Made by a program: the position numbers and the translations under genes. The notes under the pieces were generated by a model. That model was not told the DNA's origin. It made no database searches and saw only the letters and a list, made by a program, of their open reading frames with translations. Shown piece after piece: positions 17,234 through 25,678 of a DNA stretch of 64,000 nucleotides; within the stretch, counting starts at the first letter, position 1, and each line of letters starts with the position of its first letter. This stretch comes from Haloarcula halophila (lineage in GTDB: Archaea > Halobacteriota > Halobacteria > Halobacteriales > Haloarculaceae). The stretch is taken from positions 2,790,001 through 2,854,000 of the forward strand of contig NZ_CP119559.1 in assembly GCF_029278565.1 (NCBI RefSeq), written 5' to 3'.

Positions 17234-18091
17234 TCAGTCGTCGTTCTCGCCGCCGTCGGCACGCGCTGTCAGCGAGTCGTATATCTGGCGCTCGATCTCG
17301 GCGGGGTCGGGATCGTCCTCGTGGTCGGCGATCCGTCCGGTGACGTGTTCGAGGACGCCCAACTCCTTCAGCAGTGACCGCGTCTCGCTCATGTCCAGGT
17401 CCAGGGCGAGCTGTGCGCCGTGCAGGGAACTCGACTCCGCGGCCGCGTCGCGGACGTCCTCTGGGGTGATCCCTTCGGGGAGATCGGCGTCGTCGAACGC
17501 CCGGGACTCCGGCTCAGCGGCCGGACGGGCGTCGTCGGGTTCGGGGCTGTCGTCCGCTTCGGCCCCGGCGTTCGTCTCGGGCTCGTGAATCCCGTGTTTG
17601 ATCATGTTTCGCCGAACGGTCTGAGCAGTAACGTCCACGTCGAGGGCGTCTTTCATCTCCGCGAAGGAGTTGTTCTCCTCGTAGACCTCTCGGAGCCGCT
17701 CGGGGTCTTTGTACGCGGGGACGCCCCCAGTGTCGCCGGCCCCGGGACCCGTTTTGGCGTTCCGCTCGGCCGTCTCCTCGCTTCCGGCGGCAGTCTCGGT
17801 GTCCTGAACGCTCGGTACGGCGCGATCTCCCCCGTCGGCGGTCGTCCCACAGAGGGTCTCAGCGTCGACAGTCATCGAGATATCGACGTGGACACTCCCG
17901 TCCCTGTACTCGCTGTCCGTGACAGTGACCGTCTCGGCACCGGCCGCCAGTTCCAGCGGGAACTCGATCGTCAGCTCCGTCGTGAGTTCTTCGCCGTCGG
18001 TCGCTGCCGACACGTGCTCGACAGCGGTCCCGGCGCCGGCCGACGTATCGAGGTGATCGGCCAGGGCCCGCAACGCCGTGTCGACTGACAT
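17234..18091 (-). CDS. Helix-turn-helix protein, haloarchaeal, unassigned
   Basis: 285 acidic residues. The N-terminal third is beta-rich (TTELTIEFPLELAAGAETVTV). Two similar helical modules follow: one near 130-165 (YKDPERLREVYEENNSFAEM, then DVTAQTVRRNMIKHGI) resembling a helix-turn-helix, the other near 210-250 (ITPEDVRDAAAESSSLHGAQ, then SETRSLLKELGVLEHV). The modules are joined by an acidic, disordered linker. Likely a DNA-binding regulator. The start at 18091 is chosen because upstream in-frame sequence overlaps the divergent GHMP gene and lacks coding character. Confidence 0.65.
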   Translation of the reverse strand: MSVDTALRALADHLDTSAGAGTAVEHVSAATDGEELTTELTIEFPLELAAGAETVTVTDSEYRDGSVHVDISMTVDAETLCGTTADGGDRAVPSVQDTETAAGSEETAERNAKTGPGAGDTGGVPAYKDPERLREVYEENNSFAEMKDALDVDVTAQTVRRNMIKHGIHEPETNAGAEADDSPEPDDARPAAEPESRAFDDADLPEGITPEDVRDAAAESSSLHGAQLALDLDMSETRSLLKELGVLEHVTGRIADHEDDPDPAEIERQIYDSLTARADGGENDD

Positions 18092-18190
18092 ATGCTGAGG
18101 TAGTCTACTGGTCGATATGTATTTTTCGGCCGTTTCGCCGGCCGGCGCGGGGTCGCTACATTCATTCCTCGTCGCGGCCAACCGCCGGTC

Positions 18191-19156
18191 ATGCCGACGG
18201 TCACGACCGGCGCGCGACTCCACTTCGGGTTCCAGAACCTCGCGCTGGCACACGAACGACTCTACGGTGGTGTCGGACTCGCGCTGGCGGAGCCGCTGCT
18301 CGTCGTCGAGGCCGAGCCTGCCGCTGAACTCCGGTGTGACGACGAGGCTGCGCGGCCGTACGTCGAGCGTGTGGTCGACGTACTGGACGTGCCCGGCGCG
18401 GCGGTGTCGGTCACCGAGCGGTTCCCGCGCCACGTCGGACTCGGGAGCGGAACGCAGCTCTCGCTGGCGGCGCTGATCGCCGTCGCCCGTGCTCACGATC
18501 TGACCGCCGACGCACGGAGCTACGCGCCGGCACTGGGTCGTGGAGGACGAAGCGGCATCGGCGTCGCAACCTTCCTCCAGGGTGGGTTCGTCGTCGACGG
18601 GGGCCACCCGACCGAGCGGTTCACCGCCGAACCGCCAGCCGAGGGCGACTGGGAGGTCCCGCCGGTGTTGGCCCGCCACGACGTTCCAGCCGACTGGCGG
18701 TTCCTCCTCGTCGTGCCGGACGTCGAGCACGGACGCAGCGGCGCGTCGGAGGACCGGAGTATGCGCGACGCTGTCGAGCGTGCCGATCCCGGGATCGCAG
18801 ACGAGATCTCGACGCTACTGACTCGACAGCTCCTCCCCGCGATCGCCACACGGGACCGGCGCGCGTTCGGGGCTGCCGCGGCCCGTCTGGGCCGGCTCAA
18901 CGGGGCCTGGTACGCCGACGAGCAAGGTGGCGTCTACCGTCCGCCGGCGGGCGAACTCGTCGAGCGGTTGAACGACGTGCCGGCGATCACCGGTGCCGGC
19001 CAGTCGTCGTGGGGACCGACCGTCTGGGGACTCACCACAGTCGACGAACAGCAGACGGCGCGCAGAGCGGGCCAGGACGCGTTGGCGTCCGCGGGTGTCG
19101 AGGGGACGGTTCGGGTCGTCGCCCCGCGAAACACCGGGGCCGACCTCACCGAGTGA
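18191..19156 (+). CDS. Beta-ribofuranosylaminobenzene 5'-phosphate synthase-like GHMP protein
   Basis: 321 residues of the GHMP superfamily. The N-terminus TTGARLHFGFQNLAL and the glycine-rich loop PRHVGLGSGTQLSLAALIA match beta-RFAP synthases (MptG), as does the late AITGAGQSSWGPTVWGL. In methanogens this enzyme joins PRPP and p-hydroxybenzoate or p-aminobenzoate with loss of CO2 in methanopterin synthesis. Haloarchaea are not known to rely on methanopterin, so the product here may be a different pterin or C-riboside. The gene is divergent from the helix-turn-helix gene with about 100 bp between them. Confidence 0.82.
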   Translation: MPTVTTGARLHFGFQNLALAHERLYGGVGLALAEPLLVVEAEPAAELRCDDEAARPYVERVVDVLDVPGAAVSVTERFPRHVGLGSGTQLSLAALIAVARAHDLTADARSYAPALGRGGRSGIGVATFLQGGFVVDGGHPTERFTAEPPAEGDWEVPPVLARHDVPADWRFLLVVPDVEHGRSGASEDRSMRDAVERADPGIADEISTLLTRQLLPAIATRDRRAFGAAAARLGRLNGAWYADEQGGVYRPPAGELVERLNDVPAITGAGQSSWGPTVWGLTTVDEQQTARRAGQDALASAGVEGTVRVVAPRNTGADLTE

Positions 19157-19186
19157 TCGCGAACCCGTCGAAAAACACCGCCTCGC

Positions 19187-20104
19187 CTACTCGTACTCGA
19201 TCGTCGCCGGCGGCTTGTGGGTCACGTCGTAGACGACCCGGGCGACGTTCTCGTGGGCGCCGGTGATGCGGCTCTGGATGCGCTGGAGCGTCTCCCAGTC
19301 CAGTTCCTGGGCGCGGGCGGTCATCCCGTCGCGGCTCTCGACCGAGCGAACGGCGACGACCCAGCCGTGGACGCGGTTGTCGCCCTTGACGCCGGTAGCT
19401 TTCCCGATGACCGCCGCCAGGGCCTGCCAGGGCTCGTACTCGGTCAGTTCCTCCTCGACGACGTGGTTGGCCTCGCGGGCGACTTCCAGTTTCTCCTCGG
19501 TGACCTCGCCGATGATCCGCACCGCTAGTCCGGGACCGGGGAACGGCATCCGCTCGGAGATGATCGCCTCGAGGTCGAGCGCGCGCGCCACCTCGCGGAC
19601 CTCGTCCTTGTAGAGGTCCCGCATCGGCTCGACGATCCCGTCGAAGTCGATGCGCTCGGGGAGGCCGCCGACGTTGTGGTGGGACTTGATCGTCCCCTCG
19701 CTCTCGATCCGGTCGGGGTAGATCGTCCCCTGGACGAGGTAGTCGGCGTCGACCTCGCGGGCGACGGTCTCGAACTCCCGGATGAACTGCTCGCCGATGA
19801 TGTGCCGTTTCTCCTCGGGGTCGGTCTCGCCCCCCAGCGCGTCGAGGAAGCGGTCCTGTGCCTCGACGATCCGCAGCGAGTCCATGTAGTCGAACGTCTC
19901 GCGGATCTCCTCGGTCTCGCCTTTCCGCATGAGTCCGGTGTCGACGTAGACCGCTGTCAGTTGGTCACCGATGGCCTCGTAGGCCAGCGCGGCAGCCGTC
20001 GAGGAGTCGACTCCTCCCGAGAGTCCGATGACGGCGTGTTTGTCGCCGATCTCTTCGGCGATCTCGGCTTTGGCGTCCTCGATGAACGACTCGACGTCGA
20101 CCAT
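19187..20104 (-). CDS. guaAb: GMP synthase subunit B (ATP-pyrophosphatase)
   Basis: Uses ATP to adenylate XMP and ammonia to form GMP. The PP-loop is SGGVDSS near residues 30-36, and the dimerisation/XMP-binding part includes [17 protein letters not shown] and PATIEYE at the C-terminus. 305 residues: archaea encode the glutaminase as a separate subunit, which is not in the window. Its ATG overlaps the pyrG stop (ATGA), so the two glutamine-dependent nucleotide aminations are translationally coupled. Confidence 0.96.
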   Translation of the reverse strand: MVDVESFIEDAKAEIAEEIGDKHAVIGLSGGVDSSTAAALAYEAIGDQLTAVYVDTGLMRKGETEEIRETFDYMDSLRIVEAQDRFLDALGGETDPEEKRHIIGEQFIREFETVAREVDADYLVQGTIYPDRIESEGTIKSHHNVGGLPERIDFDGIVEPMRDLYKDEVREVARALDLEAIISERMPFPGPGLAVRIIGEVTEEKLEVAREANHVVEEELTEYEPWQALAAVIGKATGVKGDNRVHGWVVAVRSVESRDGMTARAQELDWETLQRIQSRITGAHENVARVVYDVTHKPPATIEYE

Positions 20105-21765
20105 CAGTGGCTCACCTCCTGTTCCTCCACACTGTGTGGCTCCTCGTCGAGGATCGCCTCCAGCAGGCCGACGAAGGGCGGACTCGCCCGGGTCGGCCGC
20201 GACCGGAACTCGGGGTGGAACTGCGTCCCGATGAAGTACGGGTGTTCCTCGGGGGCCAGTTCCAGGATCTCCATGCGGTTGTCCGACCGGCCCGAGAAGA
20301 CCAGGCCGGCCTCCTCCAGGTCCTCGATGTACTCGGGGTTGACCTCGTAGCGGTGGCGGTGGCGTTCAGTACAGGAGTCGCTCCCGTAGAGTGCGGCCGC
20401 GAGCGTCCCCGGTTCGATGTCGGTCTCGTTGGCACCCAGTCGCATCGTCCCGCCCATATCCTCGACCTCGTACTGCTCCGGGAGGATGTCGATGACGGGA
20501 TGGGGGGTGTCCTCGTCCAGTTCGGCCGAGTGGGCTCCGTGGAGGCCGAGGACGTTTCGCGCGTACTCGACGACGGCCATCTGAAAGCCCAGACAGAGTC
20601 CGAGGAAGGGAACGTCGTTCTCGCGGGCGTAGCGGATCGCCTCGATCTTCCCTTCGGTGCCCCGGGAGCCGAACCCGCCGGGGACGACGATGCCGTCGGC
20701 GTCTCGCATCCGGTCGGCGTGGCGATCGGTCATCTTCTCGGCGTCGACCCACCGCACGTCGACGTCGACGTTCTCCTCCAGGCCGGCGTGTTTCAGCGCC
20801 TCGTGGACCGACATGTAGGCGTCTTCGAGGTCGTACTTGCCGACCAGGGCGATGGTGACCTCGCCGTCGGTCTGCTGGGTGACCAGTTCCCGCCAGCGGT
20901 TCTCCCGTTCGGCCTCGGGGAGGGCCTCGTCGGCGATGTCGAGCCGTTCCATGACGTACTCGTCGAGTCCCTCTTCCTCGACCATCAGCGGAACGTGGTA
21001 GATGTCGTCGACGTCGGGGTTCGAGAAGACGGCCTCGGTCGGCACGTCACAGAACAGCGCGATCTTCTCCTTGGTGTCGATGTCGAGTTTGTCAGAACAC
21101 CGCCCCACCAGCACGTCAGGCTGGAGCCCGATCGAGCGCAGTTCCTTCACGGAGTGTTGGGTGGGCTTGGTCTTCTGTTCGCCGTTCTTGGAGTAGGGGA
21201 CGAGCGTGACGTGAGTAAAGAGGATGTCGTCCTCGTCTTCCTCGTGGGCGAACTGACGCAGTGCTTCCAGGTAGGGCATCCCCTCGATGTCGCCGACGGT
21301 GCCGCCGACCTCGATGATACAGATGTCGTTGCCCTCGGCGGCTTCGCGGATGCGCCGTTTGATGTCGTCGGTGATGTGGGGGATGATCTGGACGGTCCGG
21401 CCCAGGTAGTCACCGGCGCGTTCCTTCTCGATGACGTGTTGGTAGGTCTTCCCCGTGGTGACGTTGTGGTCGAACGTCATGTCGATGTCGAGGAAGCGCT
21501 CGTAGTTGCCCAGGTCCAGGTCGACCTCGCCGCCGTCTTTCAGGACGTACACCTCGCCGTGCTGGAACGGGTTCATCGTCCCGGCGTCGACGTTGAGGTA
21601 CGGATCGATCTTGACGGCGGTGACGTCGAACCCGGCGTTCTTGAGCAATCGGCCTGTACTGGCGGCGGTGATGCCTTTCCCCAGTCCTGACATCACACCG
21701 CCCGTGACAAAGATGAACTTCCGACCCAGCTCAGGGTCGTAGTCCGTTTCGGGTTCGGTCGGCAT
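20104..21765 (-). CDS. pyrG: CTP synthase
   Basis: Aminates UTP to CTP with ATP and glutamine. The synthetase domain opens with the P-loop-like [11 protein letters not shown] near residues 21-31; the C-terminal glutaminase has the nucleophile Cys in GLCLGFQMA and the His-Glu pair in QFHPEF. 553 residues, full length. The open frame extends 46 residues upstream without similarity; the ATG at 21765 ([16 protein letters not shown]) is preferred. It overlaps guaAb by four bases at its end. Confidence 0.97.
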   Translation of the reverse strand: MPTEPETDYDPELGRKFIFVTGGVMSGLGKGITAASTGRLLKNAGFDVTAVKIDPYLNVDAGTMNPFQHGEVYVLKDGGEVDLDLGNYERFLDIDMTFDHNVTTGKTYQHVIEKERAGDYLGRTVQIIPHITDDIKRRIREAAEGNDICIIEVGGTVGDIEGMPYLEALRQFAHEEDEDDILFTHVTLVPYSKNGEQKTKPTQHSVKELRSIGLQPDVLVGRCSDKLDIDTKEKIALFCDVPTEAVFSNPDVDDIYHVPLMVEEEGLDEYVMERLDIADEALPEAERENRWRELVTQQTDGEVTIALVGKYDLEDAYMSVHEALKHAGLEENVDVDVRWVDAEKMTDRHADRMRDADGIVVPGGFGSRGTEGKIEAIRYARENDVPFLGLCLGFQMAVVEYARNVLGLHGAHSAELDEDTPHPVIDILPEQYEVEDMGGTMRLGANETDIEPGTLAAALYGSDSCTERHRHRYEVNPEYIEDLEEAGLVFSGRSDNRMEILELAPEEHPYFIGTQFHPEFRSRPTRASPPFVGLLEAILDEEPHSVEEQEVSH

Positions 21766-21844
21766 ACCGACGGTGCGCCGTGGGTCGTCAAAACGGTTTC
21801 GGGACCACCCTGCTTCGTGAGCATGTGTCAACCGCCGGCCCCGA

Positions 21845-22816
21845 TCAGTCGTCCAGCGAGGGGCCGTCCGTCGAGTGGTCCAGGACGAACTGGCCGGCCG
21901 CACCCGTCCGCTGTGAGACGGTGGTCACGCGGCCGACGTAGGCCGCAAGCAGCGCGAACGGGGCGTAACCGACCGTGTGAACCGACAGGACCAGTAGATG
22001 GGTATTGGGCAAGTCGTCGAGATGCAACAGGAAGAAGGCGAGCAACACGATGACCGGGATGGCGACGTAGAGGAGGTGTTTCGACAGCGCGGCGAACTCA
22101 CGGGCGAAATACAGCGTTTTGAAGTATTCCCTGGCGGTCGCGAAGTACTCAAGGAGGTCCAGCAGCGTCTCGATGGTCTCGCGGGCCGACTCGGGGATGT
22201 CGTCCCCGTAGTCGGTCCGGATCTGCCGGAGGTCGTGGCTCATCCGGCCGTAGTCGTACTCCATCGTCGCCCGGACGATACCGAAGGGGGTGTTAGCCGC
22301 CGAGAGCCGGTCACTCACCTCGCGGGTCTGTTCGGTGACACCTTCGAGAAACCGAGTCACGTCGGCCTGGAGATCGGCGTCGGCGTCGGCCAGGTCGTCC
22401 TGCAGAGCCTGGACCTGTGTCAGCACCGTCTGGGTCAGCACCGAGAGAAACCGGGCCGGCTCGGTCGGACTGATCGCCTTGTCGGTCGTCGACTCCAGTT
22501 CGCGCCGGAACGCGCCGACTTCCTGGATGCGGTCGAGTTGCTGGCCCAGCGGTTGTTGCTCGTTGGAGACGAACAGGGAGTTGATCGAGACGACGATCGA
22601 GACCAGCAGGAAGACGCCGCTGAGCTGGGTCGAAAGCAGGGACGAGAGCGTATGTGTGCCGGTGAGGCCATCGCCGGTCGCGCCGGCGACGGTGTGGCCG
22701 ATCGGCCCCAGGACGAGGCCGATACCGACCAGTAGCGTGGCCGTGACGACCAGCCGGCGCCCGTCCAGCAGGAGCCACCGACGCGTCCGACCGACGAGAC
22801 CTTCTCGGGCTGGCAT
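21845..22816 (-). CDS. Haloarchaeal membrane protein, paralogue of the gene at 27642-28676
   Basis: 323 residues: two N-terminal membrane helices ([20 protein letters not shown] and a second ending [16 protein letters not shown]), a long helical soluble region (about 95-235), and two C-terminal helices. The block [20 protein letters not shown] followed by [15 protein letters not shown] matches the second protein nearly residue by residue, and overall helix layout is shared. I do not recognise a characterised family. The topology, with a central coiled domain between helix pairs, would suit a sensor or scaffold; that is a guess. Confidence 0.75.
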   Translation of the reverse strand: MPAREGLVGRTRRWLLLDGRRLVVTATLLVGIGLVLGPIGHTVAGATGDGLTGTHTLSSLLSTQLSGVFLLVSIVVSINSLFVSNEQQPLGQQLDRIQEVGAFRRELESTTDKAISPTEPARFLSVLTQTVLTQVQALQDDLADADADLQADVTRFLEGVTEQTREVSDRLSAANTPFGIVRATMEYDYGRMSHDLRQIRTDYGDDIPESARETIETLLDLLEYFATAREYFKTLYFAREFAALSKHLLYVAIPVIVLLAFFLLHLDDLPNTHLLVLSVHTVGYAPFALLAAYVGRVTTVSQRTGAAGQFVLDHSTDGPSLDD

Positions 22817-22868
22817 CTATCGCCACGAAGGGATGGTGTACCGAAAGGCTGTGGGTCTCGGCAGCGCC

Positions 22869-23051
22869 TCACAGCGAGAGGAGTCGGCTGATCGTGGCGA
22901 TCGTTGCCAGCGACAACGCCGAGATGACGGCGTCGTTGACGCCCGCACCGATCAGTAAAAAGAGGGTCACACCGGCGATGAACCCGGCGGTCAGTGATAC
23001 CATCCCGTGACGGGTCGTTCGCGAGACACGCTGCTGGCGGGCCGTCGACAT
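22869..23051 (-). CDS. Small membrane protein, 60 residues
   Basis: A basic N-terminus (MSTARQQRVSRTTRHG) is followed by two hydrophobic stretches (MVSLTAGFIAGVTLFLLIGAG and AVISALSLATIATISRLLSL). An AT-rich promoter region lies at 23052-23085 (ATATAATGATAAATAGG on the minus strand). It precedes the larger membrane gene on the same strand by 52 bp and may be co-transcribed. No function can be assigned. Confidence 0.6.
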   Translation of the reverse strand: MSTARQQRVSRTTRHGMVSLTAGFIAGVTLFLLIGAGVNDAVISALSLATIATISRLLSL

Positions 23052-23102
23052 ATATACCTATTTATCATTATATACTATAAGGATACCGGGCGAGTTCTAC
23101 TC

Positions 23103-23942
23103 TCACACCGGTCGCCAGCCGAACCGTTCGCCCACGCGTCGGAGGGCGTACTCGGCCCCGCCGGGGAGCAACGCGATCCCCAGGAAGAAGAACCACCCGC
23201 CGGCGTACAGCGCGTGAGGATCGCCGGGACCGGCGTACTGCTGTGAGTGGACGCTGTTGACGAACAGGAGTGTGGCGACGAACGTGGGCCAGACGACGTC
23301 GTCGGCCAGGAGGTAGTACACCGGGATACCGACCATGGCGACGCCGCCGACGAACGCCCAGATGGCTCCCAGCGGGGTCCCCGACATCCCCCAGCCCCAG
23401 GCGTACGCGACAGAGGCGAGCGCGTGGGCGACGCCGGCCACGGCTACCACGGGCCACTGGTTCGCCACCACCGCCCCCGTCCAGGCCGGCGAATCCGGCA
23501 GCCACTCGTGGGACTGGCGGACGACAGCCTCCCAGAGCCCGAGCAGTCCGGCCCCGACGGTCCAGACGTACCACGGTCCCGCGTACTTCGCGAGGTGGAG
23601 GCCGTTCTCGACGACGGTGATGCCGGTCGGGGCATCGAGGCCGGGTTCGAGTTCGGCGACGTCACGGAACACCGGGTCCGGCGGCGTCAGTTCGGCCTGA
23701 AAGGCGAGGGCGGCCAGCACGGCGACGAGCACCAACGGCGTGACCAGTCGGTACCGGAGCGCGAGCCAGACCGGCACGGCGCCGAGGACGACCAGCCCGC
23801 CGTAGCGCCACAGCCTCATGTGTAGCGGGTACGCTGCCGGACCGACGTCGTAGCCGTACCGGAGTTGGACACCGATAACTGCGACAGCGTGGACGAGGCC
23901 GACGACCAGTGCGACGACGAGGGGGAGGAACGGGCGGCGCAC
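23103..23942 (-). CDS. Multi-pass membrane protein, unassigned
   Basis: 279 residues with about eight hydrophobic helices spread along the whole length, separated by short loops. The loop PLHMRLWRYGG and the segment HLAKYAGPWYVWTVGAGLLGLW stand out as likely conserved. No motif of a known transporter or enzyme is visible. It stands alone between the small membrane gene and the hydrolase, all on the minus strand. Confidence 0.65.
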   Translation of the reverse strand: MRRPFLPLVVALVVGLVHAVAVIGVQLRYGYDVGPAAYPLHMRLWRYGGLVVLGAVPVWLALRYRLVTPLVLVAVLAALAFQAELTPPDPVFRDVAELEPGLDAPTGITVVENGLHLAKYAGPWYVWTVGAGLLGLWEAVVRQSHEWLPDSPAWTGAVVANQWPVVAVAGVAHALASVAYAWGWGMSGTPLGAIWAFVGGVAMVGIPVYYLLADDVVWPTFVATLLFVNSVHSQQYAGPGDPHALYAGGWFFFLGIALLPGGAEYALRRVGERFGWRPV

Positions 23943-23990
23943 AGCGGCGTTCGTTCCGGCTGAGAGATATGTCTTCGGGTGGGTGCGAGA

Positions 23991-24605
23991 TCACGGCCCC
24001 GGTGTGAGATGTGCTCGGAGGAACGAAGCCGCCAGGTCGGCGACCGCGTCGTGCTCTCCGGCGAACTGGTGGCCGGTCGTGACAGACTCGACTGTCCCGC
24101 CGCGGTCGCGTGCTCGCTCGACGACCGGCTCCCAGGCGACCGTCTCGTCGCGCTCGCCGTAGACGACTTGGAGCGGACACCCGATGTTGCCGACGGCCTC
24201 GACCGTCTCACGGTCGGCGGTCAGTCCGGCCGGCGGTGCGAGGACGGAACAGGCCCGTGGACCGACCGGGTCGTCGCCCCGGCACTCGGCAGCCGCCCAC
24301 AGCGCCACTGCCGCGCCGAAACTGTAGCCGAACAAGCCGACCGCGTCGTAGCTGTCGACGGCCCACGCGAGGGCGTTCTCGGCGTCGACGCGCTCGCCGT
24401 GGCCCTCGTCCCAGGGGCCGTAGTCGATCCGGAGACAGGCCACGGCCGGCCCGAGCGCGTCACCGACTCCGCGGAGCCGCGGGTCCGACCGCGAGCCGCC
24501 GTGCTGGGGGTGGGGCGGACAGGCGACGACCACCGCGTCGGCGTCGGGTGCGTCCAGAGAGCCCACGACGTGCCGGCCGCCGGGGACGTGGACCACGTCG
24601 CTCAT
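23991..24605 (-). CDS. Alpha/beta hydrolase (dienelactone-hydrolase-like)
   Basis: 204 residues with an intact triad: nucleophile Ser95 in the elbow GYSFGAA, Asp153 in GERDETV and His179 in TTGHQFAG. The early motif CPPHPQHGGSRSDPR resembles the HPHP oxyanion region of this hydrolase group. Substrate unknown. The ATG at 24605 is preferred over an upstream in-frame start because the strand order of the fold begins there. The divergent pspA begins 118 bp away. Confidence 0.82.
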   Translation of the reverse strand: MSDVVHVPGGRHVVGSLDAPDADAVVVACPPHPQHGGSRSDPRLRGVGDALGPAVACLRIDYGPWDEGHGERVDAENALAWAVDSYDAVGLFGYSFGAAVALWAAAECRGDDPVGPRACSVLAPPAGLTADRETVEAVGNIGCPLQVVYGERDETVAWEPVVERARDRGGTVESVTTGHQFAGEHDAVADLAASFLRAHLTPGP

Positions 24606-24692
24606 ACCGGACGGTCGATCGCTGCCGGCCTGAACCTGTCGACCGGGCCGGTTCGTCTCGAAAACTCTCTCCGGGTGAAACACCATGTAAGA

Positions 24693-24701
24693 AATTTAAG
24701 T
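24693..24701 (+). promoter_or_regulatory. TATA box of pspA
   Basis: AATTTAAGT lies 23-31 nt before the pspA ATG at 24724, consistent with a leaderless transcript. Confidence 0.5.
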
Positions 24702-24723
24702 CAGGAGCCACGAATCAGACCAT

Positions 24724-25572
24724 ATGGGAATCCTCTCGCGCGCGTCGTACGTCATCCGGTCGAAGCTCAACGCCGTCCTGAACCGGGCAGAAGACCCTAC
24801 CGAGACCCTCGATTACAGCTACGAACAGCTGCGCAACGAACTACAGGACGTCAAGCAGGGTATCGCCGATCTGACCACCCAGAAGAAACGCTTAGAGATC
24901 CAGAAACGACGGCTCGAAGAGAACGTCGAGAAACACAACGAACAGGCCCGACAGGCCGTCAAACAGGACCGCGAGGACCTGGCCCGCCAGGCCCTGGAGA
25001 AGAAAAAACAGAAGATGACACAGATCGAGGAACTGGAGTCCCAGATCAGTCAGCTCCAGTCCCAGCAGGACCAGCTCGTCGAGCAGAAAAACGAGCTCCA
25101 GAAGCAGATCGAGCAGTTCCGGACGAAAAAGGAGACGATGAAAGCCCGCCACGAGGCGGCCAAAGCGTCAAAGCGGGTCAACGAGGCGATGACCGGCGCC
25201 GGCGACGAGATGGAGGACGTCAACCGCGCGATCGAACGCGCCGAGGAGCGCACCGAGGACATGGAGGCCCGCGCACAGGCGATGGACGAACTCCGGGACG
25301 ACGGTGTCCTCGAAGACCAACTCTCGGACAAGAGTTCGCTCGAACGGGAACTCGACGATGTCCAACAGCAGGGTGCGGTCGACGCCGAACTGGACACGCT
25401 GAAAGCCGAGATGGGCAAGGCCGACGAGTCCGACACGGAGACCGACACCGAGAGCGATCTCGAACAGGAACTAGCGGGCGACGGTGACGTCGACGTCGAG
25501 ACACCGGAGGTCTCCGACGGCGAGGTCGACGCGGAACTCGAAGAGCTGAAAGACGACGAGAAGACGAACTGA
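24724..25572 (+). CDS. pspA: PspA/IM30 (Vipp1) family protein
   Basis: 282 residues. After a short amphipathic N-terminal helix (MGILSRASYVIRSKLNAVLN) nearly the whole protein is coiled coil (residues about 35-200), followed by an acidic tail (about 210-282) that is typical of haloarchaeal versions. The family belongs to the ESCRT-III superfamily, forms membrane-bound rods or rings, and protects the membrane under stress. It stands alone here and has its own promoter. Confidence 0.92.
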   Translation: MGILSRASYVIRSKLNAVLNRAEDPTETLDYSYEQLRNELQDVKQGIADLTTQKKRLEIQKRRLEENVEKHNEQARQAVKQDREDLARQALEKKKQKMTQIEELESQISQLQSQQDQLVEQKNELQKQIEQFRTKKETMKARHEAAKASKRVNEAMTGAGDEMEDVNRAIERAEERTEDMEARAQAMDELRDDGVLEDQLSDKSSLERELDDVQQQGAVDAELDTLKAEMGKADESDTETDTESDLEQELAGDGDVDVETPEVSDGEVDAELEELKDDEKTN

Positions 25573-25678
25573 GCGGCCGGACAGGAGAGATCTCTGTCCC
25601 GCGTTCGTTTCCGACCGCCAGTGTCGACGCCCGGCAGGACGGCGAGGTCAGGCGAAAGGGTGGTTGTTCTGTCCCGGT

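Noticed and set aside
20107-21690. 527-residue plus-strand frame opposite pyrG
   Set aside because: Antisense shadow of CTP synthase, dominated by Val, Leu, Asp and Gly without any motif.
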